A DNA stretch of 6,192 bases from Nitrospirales bacterium (GTDB lineage: Bacteria > Nitrospirota > Nitrospiria > Nitrospirales > UBA8639): assembly GCA_029261305.1 (NCBI GenBank), contig JAJDBO010000095.1:1-6192 (forward strand), written 5' to 3'. Within the stretch, counting starts at the first letter, position 1, and each line of letters starts with the position of its first letter. Under the pieces are notes generated by a model. It was not told where the DNA came from and did no database searches. It saw only the letters and a list, made by a program, of their open reading frames with translations. The position numbers and the translations under genes were made by a program. Below are positions 1 through 5,669 of the stretch, one piece after another.

Positions 1-3
1 TTT

Positions 4-1482
4 CTAAATGGCTAATGCAGCCAAAATTGCCACACCTGCACCAACCACATAACTATTGGGGTCCTTGAGGGCAACAATGAGTGGGTCATCATCCAAGCTG
101 CCTCGATGGGCCAAAAGCCATGTTCGACTAATCCAATATAGGAGTAATGGGCAAATGAACCATAAATAGTTCGGAGTTTGGTATATTGAAAAAACTTCTT
201 TGCTATTGATGTATAGAGCTAGTACTAACACTGACATATAGCCGCTAATCGTTCCCATAGTTCCGACAATTTCTTTGTCAGCGCCTAGATAAGCTCTTCG
301 TTCAATGCCTTGAAATTTATCAACTTTTCGAAGCTGTAATTCTGCGTAACGTTTTCCAAATGCTAAACTGAGAAAGAAAAATACAGAAAAGGCTAACAGC
401 CAGGCTGAGATGGGAACCCCAACGGCAGCACCACCTGCAATAATTCGTAAGGTATAAAATCCTGCAAGGACTAACACATCGAGAATGGCAACCTTTTTTA
501 GATAGGTCGAATAAAAAATTGTTGTCAGTGCGTAGCTGACCAAAATAATGGAAAAGAGCTTCGGTAGTGTGAGAAGCGAAATGGAAAAAGCTGCGCACAA
601 AAGTAATGGGTGAAGCCAAAGTCCTGCTTTTATAGAAAGGGCACCGGATGCGAATGGTCGGAATTTTTTCTTTGGGTGCCTTCTATCAGCGGGAAGATCA
701 AGAAGATCATTAAAAATATACAGTCCTGATGCGCACAAGCTAAATGCCACAAATGCCAAACTGGCTTGCAAGAGGAGGTCGATATTGAAAAACTGATGTG
801 CTGTGGCAATGGGCAAGAAAAGCAGAATGTTCTTAACCCATTGATGGACACGTAGAGCTTTCAAAATAGTAGGAAACGTATGTTTCTTTTTATGGTTAAG
901 AACCTGTTCCGATTTAGAATACTTATGGTCCTGACCCACATGCGCAAGTGATTCAACCAAAATTAACTTTTGTGATGCATTCGCTATCTGGCGATCGATC
1001 TTGCCGTTGGCCATGTATTCAAAGCCAGGTATATCACACTGGGGCTCTAGTGAATTTTGGGCTTGCGATTGAGAACGTTGCTGGAAATCACTTCTTGCGA
1101 TGATTCGTGAAAAACAGTTGAGATGATTGCCCACAGCTTGTGCAATTTTTAAATTCCATCCTGCAAGCAAAATTAATTCTCGACCTTGTTTTGCTTCCTC
1201 CTGAAGATAGGCGACGACATGTTGACAATAGGGAATATTGCTAACATCAAGTTGGATTCTTTTGGCAATCTGTTCCTGAAAATATTTAAACCCTCTAATT
1301 GCCCAAACAGGGATGAGGAATAGGAAGATTGGATTTCTTTTGAGCAAGAGTAAAAGGGACTCCAAAAACGAGTCTGTGTTTATCAGCGTGTCATCTAATT
1401 CTACGCAGAGAGGTAGGAGAGCCTTACTCAAAGGTCTGGATTGGGACCTTTCAATGGGTACTTCAAGAACTGGCGTTATCAT
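4..1482 (-). CDS. HAD-like/UbiA fusion, decaprenyl-phosphate phosphoribosyltransferase-like prenyltransferase
   Basis: This 492-residue integral membrane protein has two parts. Residues 24-180 resemble the HAD-like domain found N-terminal to some UbiA enzymes. Residues 205-492 are a UbiA domain of the decaprenyl-phosphate phosphoribosyltransferase type. The first UbiA aspartate motif is NDLLDLPADRRHP (258-270), followed by KKKFRPFASG. The second conserved region contains GKRYAEL (376-382), as in the mycobacterial PRPP-using enzyme, which transfers 5-phosphoribose to polyprenyl phosphate. About eight to nine hydrophobic segments follow residue 215, and the C terminus looks complete. The HAD part looks degenerate: motif I reads VELDDT, with Glu28 where the nucleophilic Asp is expected, and the later motifs are weak. 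I chose the ATG at 1482 because GAGAGG lies about six bases upstream and homology begins there. A longer frame to 1719 would overlap the glycosyltransferase by 172 bp. It is last in the unit, 65 bp after that gene. The exact lipid and sugar substrates are inferred. Confidence 0.87.
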   Translation of the reverse strand: MITPVLEVPIERSQSRPLSKALLPLCVELDDTLINTDSFLESLLLLLKRNPIFLFLIPVWAIRGFKYFQEQIAKRIQLDVSNIPYCQHVVAYLQEEAKQGRELILLAGWNLKIAQAVGNHLNCFSRIIARSDFQQRSQSQAQNSLEPQCDIPGFEYMANGKIDRQIANASQKLILVESLAHVGQDHKYSKSEQVLNHKKKHTFPTILKALRVHQWVKNILLFLPIATAHQFFNIDLLLQASLAFVAFSLCASGLYIFNDLLDLPADRRHPKKKFRPFASGALSIKAGLWLHPLLLCAAFSISLLTLPKLFSIILVSYALTTIFYSTYLKKVAILDVLVLAGFYTLRIIAGGAAVGVPISAWLLAFSVFFFLSLAFGKRYAELQLRKVDKFQGIERRAYLGADKEIVGTMGTISGYMSVLVLALYINSKEVFSIYQTPNYLWFICPLLLYWISRTWLLAHRGSLDDDPLIVALKDPNSYVVGAGVAILAALAI

Positions 1483-1547
1483 AAAACCCTCTCGTAAATT
1501 CCAAATTCCTTCAAACAATCCTCTTCGGTCATAATTAAACGAATATC

Positions 1548-2915
1548 TTACATTCGTCCGATCTGTTGGTTGAGGCCCAACATAAGATTTTGCTCGCTTT
1601 GTTCTGCCGGAGTGTGTTCTAGAAGCGAAGTTCTCTCGATATCCCAATCTAGTAGAAGACTCACCCAAAGGGCCACAGTGCTCCAACAATAAATGGATCC
1701 AATGGTGAAAGTTACCCATACCCCAGGCTCGAAAAGAATTATCATTTGGAGCGGAATTATGTAGCCCACTACCGCAAATCCCACGAGTCTATTCCGAATC
1801 TTTGTTCGGTATATAGACGGAGGGTAAATAATCTTCTCCCTATTTTTCCCCCAATGATAAATAATTGCGGTTAGTGGGCCAATTGGGAAAAATAGATAAT
1901 AAATCCACCCCAGAGGGGAAATGAGAATGGCTGCAATTATTAGGAGCGCAAAGGCCCTATCTATGGAATGCTTCGAGTGGTCTTTGAAAAGTATGTAAAA
2001 GGTTATTGTGCCGATGACTCCCGATAGCCCAAACCATAAAAAGTTTATGGAATTGGGGGCGTGAAATATTGGAGCAAAAGTTGGGTTCTCTTGGAATGTT
2101 CGACTGAGGAGCCCATGAACGGATGCATTCATTGATGCCCAGGACCAATCCACGAGAAACAGTTTTTCGATCCATTGCCAATAGATCTGCTGCCCAAATG
2201 CCAAAAACCCAGCGATGTAGGCGAATATGCAGATAAATATAAGGTTAAAAAATGCCGAGTACTTTTTCTTTATCAAAAAATACGGTGCGAAAATGAGTAA
2301 GAAAGGCTTTATGGCACATGCCAATCCTAAGGAAACCCCTGCTTTGGCCCAGTGAGTATTTCTTGCTTGAATCCATGCGAGGGTTATGGGCAAGAGAAGA
2401 AGGAATGAGAGTTGTCCAGTTAAGAAAAAAGCCCCAGTTCCAGAAAAGGCCAAAAATCCTAAAAACAAAAATCTGCTTTGCCAAAGGGTTGGACTCAAGT
2501 TTAGTTCTTTCCCAATCAAGTAAAAGGTTGCCACGAGAGCGATGAGATTGAGGGAAGCCCAAATTGTTAATGCAACTTCTGGCGAAAGAAGTCCAAGAGG
2601 TAGAAGTGGTAAGTGAAAGTGGGGGGGATTGAGATTCCAAAATTGTTGACCAAACAAAGGGCTTAACGAAATAAATGTGCCTGGGTTAGGTCCATACATT
2701 TCTCCACCTTCTAAATATGCAACGATAGAGTAGAAAAATTTCCCAAAATCATTCATGTGAAGTTTGTCAAACATCAAATAGGTGAGAATTACATTCCAAA
2801 GAATGAGGAACGAGGCCACCAAGCTGAATCCTAAAAAGGTCAAAACTCGAATCTTACGATTAGAAGGTGTCAGTGTGTTTTCCATCATCATATTTGTGTT
2901 AAGACCAATATCCAT
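1548..2915 (-). CDS. GT87 (DUF2029)-type polyprenol-phosphate-sugar glycosyltransferase
   Basis: This 455-residue polytopic membrane protein has roughly nine to eleven hydrophobic segments, starting with one at about residues 23-49. It looks like a GT-C fold glycosyltransferase of the GT87/DUF2029 type. The diagnostic part is the first extracytoplasmic loop: MNDFGKFFYS (54-63) places Asp56 where GT87 proteins carry the catalytic acid, then comes LEGGEMYGP, then NLNPPHFHLPLLPL (94-107), the family's characteristic N-P-P-x-F/H segment. Characterised relatives are mannosyltransferases that take sugar from a polyprenyl-phosphate donor and add it to lipids outside the cytoplasm. The donor and acceptor here are unknown, but the adjacent phosphoribosyltransferase-like UbiA suggests a lipid-linked pentose. 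The ATG at 2915 has no convincing SD. A run of three ATG codons at 2885-2893 (residues 9-11) is an alternative start, also without a good SD. It lies 77 bp after the DUF362 gene. Confidence 0.85.
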   Translation of the reverse strand: MDIGLNTNMMMENTLTPSNRKIRVLTFLGFSLVASFLILWNVILTYLMFDKLHMNDFGKFFYSIVAYLEGGEMYGPNPGTFISLSPLFGQQFWNLNPPHFHLPLLPLGLLSPEVALTIWASLNLIALVATFYLIGKELNLSPTLWQSRFLFLGFLAFSGTGAFFLTGQLSFLLLLPITLAWIQARNTHWAKAGVSLGLACAIKPFLLIFAPYFLIKKKYSAFFNLIFICIFAYIAGFLAFGQQIYWQWIEKLFLVDWSWASMNASVHGLLSRTFQENPTFAPIFHAPNSINFLWFGLSGVIGTITFYILFKDHSKHSIDRAFALLIIAAILISPLGWIYYLFFPIGPLTAIIYHWGKNREKIIYPPSIYRTKIRNRLVGFAVVGYIIPLQMIILFEPGVWVTFTIGSIYCWSTVALWVSLLLDWDIERTSLLEHTPAEQSEQNLMLGLNQQIGRM

Positions 2916-2992
2916 TTGATTTGTCTTTTGCCATTCGCTGTTGAAAGTTGAGGATGATTTTCTATTCCAAATATAGAAAGTTGTATTGTAAG

Positions 2993-4012
2993 TTAAATTA
3001 ATCGGATTCCACGGTGTGCTGGAATATTGTCTATAAGACCAAATGGTCTTTGAATGTGGGCAATGGTTTCACCCACTTGTTTGATATTTTCTTTGTCTAC
3101 AGGACCTAACCAATTGTTCGCGGTTTGAAGGTACTCGATCTTATGTGGGTTTATGCCCATGATTCGGCAGCAGGTGGCATCCACTGCTGGTAAGTTTCTT
3201 CCCATGACTAGAGCTCCCACCGAAATGGGAGTTCCCATAATTGGACCATCACCCTCCATTCCTTCAATGCCGTCAACGATGGCAAAGTGTGGTTTCAATG
3301 TTGCGTTGATGTCCAAAATAGAATTCATGATGCCAGCTTGATGTAGGACGTTCTTTGGCCAACCGTAATAAATACCTGGCATGACTCCAAACAGGTTTTT
3401 CATGGATAATGTTGCTCCGGCCCAATGGTGTGTTTTGAGTTTTGCAAGGGAAACGATCCAATCCACTGATTGAAAGACTCCAGGAAAAGTTAGTTGAGAC
3501 AATCGAGTTCGTCTCCCTAAATTAGCGACGGGAATTCCACTTTCATAATTCAAGTTCAAAAATTGAATCTTATCCTCGTAAAGAATTTCCCCCAGACCGG
3601 ATGTTTCAATGACATCAAGTGTGTCACGGCGATGACCTGGCCCTTCTCCTACCATAACTTTTTGTGCCCCCAAAGAAAGAAAGGCCTCGATGACCCCTCG
3701 AACAACTAAGGGGTGGGTATTGATATGAGTGGTGCCTAGATGGGTCTCCACCAGATTCGGTTTCAAAAGGATCCGTTTGCCTTTGATCTCAGACGCGGTG
3801 ATTCCCAATTCTCGAAATCCAGAGATAATCACTGAACGAATATCGGCATCATAGGTACTTGCTTGACCAACATAAGTTTTCGCGTGCAGTGTTGGCCGAT
3901 TGACCCACTCAGCGAATGACAGGCCAGTCCCAGCGATCAGCCCTCCAGCAATGATCGTGCGTAGGAGTTCCCGTCGAGTCCAGTGGTTTGAGCTAAGTGC
4001 AGCGAAAGACAT
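2993..4012 (-). CDS. Tat-exported DUF362 domain protein
   Basis: This 339-residue protein belongs to the DUF362 family, whose biochemical function is not well established. The N terminus is a twin-arginine signal: TRRELLRTI (12-20), followed by a Gly/Ala-rich hydrophobic stretch (20-34). The mature part should therefore fold in the cytoplasm, possibly with a cofactor or metal, before export or anchoring. DUF362 signatures follow in order: ILLKPNLVE (81-89), THPLVVRGVIEAFLSLGAQKV (99-119), GEGPGH (122-127), DWIVSLAKLKTH (184-195), LSMKNLFGVMPG (202-213), and DGIEGMEGDGP (247-257) then AVDAT (276-280). It lacks the CxxCxxC ferredoxin module that some family members carry; Cys281-Cys282 are the only cysteines. 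The ATG at 4012 is preceded by GAGAA at about ten bases, overlapping the upstream gene's stop. The 11-bp gap implies co-transcription and probably translational coupling with the cyclase-like gene. Family assignment is firm; the role is unknown. Confidence 0.88.
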   Translation of the reverse strand: MSFAALSSNHWTRRELLRTIIAGGLIAGTGLSFAEWVNRPTLHAKTYVGQASTYDADIRSVIISGFRELGITASEIKGKRILLKPNLVETHLGTTHINTHPLVVRGVIEAFLSLGAQKVMVGEGPGHRRDTLDVIETSGLGEILYEDKIQFLNLNYESGIPVANLGRRTRLSQLTFPGVFQSVDWIVSLAKLKTHHWAGATLSMKNLFGVMPGIYYGWPKNVLHQAGIMNSILDINATLKPHFAIVDGIEGMEGDGPIMGTPISVGALVMGRNLPAVDATCCRIMGINPHKIEYLQTANNWLGPVDKENIKQVGETIAHIQRPFGLIDNIPAHRGIRLI

Positions 4013-4023
4013 TTATCAATTTC

Positions 4024-4932
4024 TCACATGCTCGCCATAGTGGCTGTTGAAGTTTGAGAGGGAAATTCAGCAGTGATGAGATTATTCAGGCCAAACGGGG
4101 CTATCAGTGGAGCCAATAACAAACATAAGGATGGCGTATCGTACCCTCCAAAACGTTGCCCACGAATCCATGTTTCGTGAATACGTGTTGGGGCATCAGG
4201 AGGAGTTTCATTCCAAGCGTTAAGACCGAGGAGACTCCATCCCAAGGAGATAGGTGTCCGAAGTCGAGCATATTCGGAATGCAAAAAATCTAGGCTTTTG
4301 GCAATATCCAATTTTTCAATCCTACCTGCGAGAGCTGAAAGGGCCACACCAGTATCTTCAGGGGAGGGTCTGAGTTCTTGGCCAAACACCAAGGTATTCC
4401 CATAATTCCATCCCCCATGAGGTAATTGGCGATCCAATATCATCTTGCTGGCTTCCATTAATCTAGGGTGACCGGAAAGCCCAACATTGTGTAATGCGGT
4501 CATGGCCATGGCTGTGGGCTCGACCCAAGAATGGGTATGGTTAATCCAAGGCCACCCTTTTATTGATGGATCATGGCCTAAAGGTGTCTCAGGATTTTTT
4601 GTCCAATGCTCTCCTGAAGAATTTAGTAGAAATTGAATGGCTTTCTTTTGCATCGCATGATGAGGCTTCGACGTTCCCCAAGCTAAAATTGAAATTGGGG
4701 TTGGCCAAATAGATTCTGGATGGTCAGCGGACAGACTTACGCAACCATTGTCTTTTTGATAGGTCGTTAAATAATCACGAGAACCCTTAATGGTATTTTC
4801 CTCGTAACCAGAGTGGCTCAGGATGATGGTGCCCCAAGCGGTCGCGTCCGGACGATCCTTTCCATGAGGAGTAAAGCACAATCCTCCATTTGGTTGGATT
4901 CTAGAATGGAGGTCATGAAGATACGCTTCCAT
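4024..4932 (-). CDS. Squalene/terpene-cyclase-like alpha/alpha repeat protein
   Basis: This 302-residue protein is built from repeats of the prenyltransferase/squalene-oxidase type. Each repeat has an aromatic and Gly-rich turn followed by a helix: NGGLCFTPHGKDRPDATAW (15-33), NGCVSLSADHPESIWPTPIS (62-81), KGWPWINHTHSWVEPTAMAM (125-144), HGGWNYGNT (172-180) then PSPEDTGVALSAL (189-201), and QRFGGYDTPSLCLLL (259-273). At 302 residues it is about half the length of squalene-hopene cyclases, and I see no DxDD protonation motif, so a classical cyclase activity is not supported. It may be a single alpha/alpha barrel binding or acting on a prenyl or other lipid. No signal peptide or membrane segment is visible. 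The ATG at 4932 has GCGGAG seven bases upstream, and an in-frame stop lies at 4975-4977, so the start is secure. It is first in the minus-strand unit. Confidence 0.8.
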   Translation of the reverse strand: MEAYLHDLHSRIQPNGGLCFTPHGKDRPDATAWGTIILSHSGYEENTIKGSRDYLTTYQKDNGCVSLSADHPESIWPTPISILAWGTSKPHHAMQKKAIQFLLNSSGEHWTKNPETPLGHDPSIKGWPWINHTHSWVEPTAMAMTALHNVGLSGHPRLMEASKMILDRQLPHGGWNYGNTLVFGQELRPSPEDTGVALSALAGRIEKLDIAKSLDFLHSEYARLRTPISLGWSLLGLNAWNETPPDAPTRIHETWIRGQRFGGYDTPSLCLLLAPLIAPFGLNNLITAEFPSQTSTATMASM

Positions 4933-5129
4933 AGAAATACTCCGCTGGCTTCCTGAGATTTGGATGTTGTGCCCTTACTCAGGATTTTGGAATGGCATGA
5001 GTTCTTGGTGGAGAACGTTTTGGCTCGACCCGGGACCGAGGTCAAAATATTGAGTAAAGTCCTAACTCTGGTAATGGTTTTGTCGGTAGAAAAGGAAAAT
5101 GTCTTTATTTCGTGAATTCTGATATTCGA

Positions 5130-5161
5130 AAACTAGAAAATTTAGTGTTATTTTCTAGTTT
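5130..5161. repeat. 11-bp perfect inverted repeat with 10-nt loop
   Basis: AAACTAGAAAA at 5130-5140 is exactly complementary to TTTTCTAGTTT at 5151-5161, with a 10-nt spacer. It is AT-rich. It is followed by TCATTAG rather than a run of T, so it does not read as a standard intrinsic terminator. It lies between divergent transcription units and could be an operator or an RNA hairpin. The repeat itself is certain; its role is unknown. Confidence 0.7.
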
Positions 5162-5194
5162 CATTAGTGCGGACATTCCCTTTGTAATAATGAC

Positions 5195-5220
5195 GACTGA
5201 AAATGCCCATGTTTTCAGTC
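5195..5220. repeat. 9-bp perfect inverted repeat with 8-nt loop
   Basis: GACTGAAAA at 5195-5203 is exactly complementary to TTTTCAGTC at 5212-5220, with loop TGCCCATG. Like the repeat 33 bp upstream, its inner half is GAAAA facing TTTTC. No T-run follows on either strand. It sits 27 bp before the small ORF at 5248, so on the plus strand it would form a hairpin in that ORF's leader. Confidence 0.7.
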
Positions 5221-5247
5221 CAAGAATTGTGAGCATTGAAGGAGAAA

Positions 5248-5364
5248 ATGAGCAAAGAAAACACAATGACCACCCGAGTTCACTCTAATGGCCAGGCTTG
5301 TCAAGAAAGACGGAATGAAGACGATAAGGATTACGTAATGGAACAAAGCTTGGGGAGAGTTTAA
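5248..5364 (+). CDS. Possible 38-residue small protein
   Basis: An ATG at 5248 opens a 38-codon frame ending in TAA at 5362-5364. The product begins MSKENTMTTRVHSNG and is strongly charged and hydrophilic in its second half (ERRNEDDKDY), with one Cys (residue 18) and no membrane segment. AAGGAG at 5239-5244 is a strong SD sequence, although its spacing of three bases to the ATG is short. A second in-frame ATG at 5266 lacks an SD. I recognise no family. The 9-bp hairpin at 5195-5220 lies just upstream, and another tiny SD-preceded ORF starts 19 bp after the stop. A frame this short can occur by chance, so the call rests mainly on the SD. Confidence 0.33.
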   Translation: MSKENTMTTRVHSNGQACQERRNEDDKDYVMEQSLGRV

Positions 5365-5383
5365 GGTATTAAAGGGGAAGTAT

Positions 5384-5461
5384 ATGAATAAGATATTATG
5401 CTCATCCCTATATATCCGCGTAAATTCATTAGTTTATGTCGAGCACAAGTTTTTAAAGTGA
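5384..5461 (+). CDS. Possible 25-residue peptide
   Basis: An ATG at 5384 opens a 25-codon frame ending in TGA at 5459-5461. The product starts MNKILCSSLYIRVNSLVYVE and is moderately hydrophobic with basic ends. AAAGGGGA at 5371-5378 is a good SD five bases upstream. The same octamer precedes the starts at 5670 and 6190, which favours genuine ribosome loading. There is no recognisable homologue, and length alone gives no coding support. It could be a leader peptide, a small membrane-associated peptide, or chance. Confidence 0.22.
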   Translation: MNKILCSSLYIRVNSLVYVEHKFLK

Positions 5462-5512
5462 CAAACCGATAACTAGGGTTGTGAAGACGTCTAGAAAAAT
5501 TTAAGAATTGAA

Positions 5513-5530
5513 TCGAGAACTCCTTCTCGA
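5513..5530 (+). promoter_or_regulatory. Candidate anti-P1 hairpin of riboswitch 1
   Basis: TCGAGAA (5513-5519) and TTCTCGA (5524-5530) are perfect complements around loop CTCC. The 3' arm is also the 5' strand of the aptamer's P1 helix, so this hairpin and P1 exclude each other. CUCCUU (5520-5525) can pair with AAGGGG (5656-5661), the SD of the downstream ORF, with one U-G wobble. Riboswitch 2 has an equivalent element. The base pairing is seen in the sequence; the switching role is inferred. Confidence 0.5.
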
Positions 5531-5613
5531 AATGGCAAACCTGTCGTGAGGCAGGGACGCAAAGCCACGGGTCAGAAAAACATCATCTGACAGCCGGGTT
5601 ATCGAAGGAAGGG
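5521..5613 (+). promoter_or_regulatory. Cyclic-di-GMP-I (GEMM-I) riboswitch aptamer 1
   Basis: The core matches the GEMM-I class closely. GGCAAACC (5534-5541) leads into a 6-bp P2 stem, CCTGTC/GGCAGG (5540-5545/5550-5555), capped by a GTGA (GNRA) tetraloop. GGGACGCAAAGCC follows (5554-5566). The P3 stem is GTCAGA/TCTGAC (5571-5576/5586-5591), then GCCGGGTTATCG (5593-5604) closes P1. G is retained just before CAAACC, where cGAMP-sensing variants differ, so c-di-GMP is the expected ligand. The gene expected to respond is the ORF at 5670. The SD there (5658-5663) can be masked by TCTCC (5641-5645) or by the 5' strand of P1, and there is no terminator-like T-run, so translational control is more likely than transcriptional. 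Confidence 0.93.
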
Positions 5614-5640
5614 ATGCAGTGCCACCCATAGGGTTGGAGT

Positions 5641-5664
5641 TCTCCTGCTTGATCAAAGGGGAGA
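5641..5664 (+). promoter_or_regulatory. Possible SD-sequestering hairpin before ORF 5670
   Basis: TCTCC (5641-5645) is complementary to GGAGA (5660-5664), which overlaps the SD AAAGGGGAG (5655-5663) of the ORF starting at 5670. The inner TTGATCAA palindrome (5649-5656) would extend the hairpin after a small internal loop. This could serve as the translational off-structure of riboswitch 1. GGAG at 5636-5639 could compete for the CTCC strand. The structure is inferred by eye. Confidence 0.35.
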
Positions 5665-5669
5665 TTCCT

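Larger units (their letters stand above)
4933..5247. other. Intergenic region without a large gene
   Basis: This is the leader of the minus-strand unit together with the start of the plus-strand region. The minus-strand SD (GCGGAG, 4940-4945) lies at its left end. I found no convincing sigma-70 or sigma-54 promoter on either strand. The only clear structure is the pair of inverted repeats annotated separately. The region reads stop-rich in all frames apart from an open stretch up to 5045 on the minus strand, which is out of frame with the cyclase-like gene and has no coding signature. Confidence 0.5.

Noticed and set aside
1483..1719. 79-residue N-terminal extension of the UbiA fusion
   Set aside because: It overlaps the glycosyltransferase gene by 172 bp, shows no HAD homology and looks like out-of-frame sequence. 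The ATG at 1482 has a good SD.
2245..2640. 131-codon minus-strand ORF inside the glycosyltransferase gene
   Set aside because: It is an alternative frame of a well-supported gene, with no SD and no recognisable features.
5022..5042. Palindrome around CCCGGG upstream of the minus-strand unit
   Set aside because: Only the central six bases are symmetrical and the flanks mismatch, so it is not a credible operator.
4818..5045. 75-codon minus-strand ORF upstream of the cyclase-like gene
   Set aside because: It overlaps the start of the cyclase-like gene in another frame, has no SD or family features, and its second half mirrors the real gene's sequence.
5163..5191. Sigma-70 promoter with AATAAT as -10
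   Set aside because: No acceptable -35 hexamer lies at the right distance. TTGTGA with TAAGAA upstream of riboswitch 1 was similarly too weak to call.
5130..5220. Intrinsic terminators
   Set aside because: Both hairpins are strong, but neither is followed by a T-run on either strand, and no gene clearly ends just before them on the plus strand.
5619..5669. GTG start giving a 184-residue form of the orphan ORF
   Set aside because: GGAAGGG before it is a possible SD, but it belongs to the P1 strand. The ATG at 5670 has the same SD octamer as the other starts. The GTG start cannot be fully excluded.
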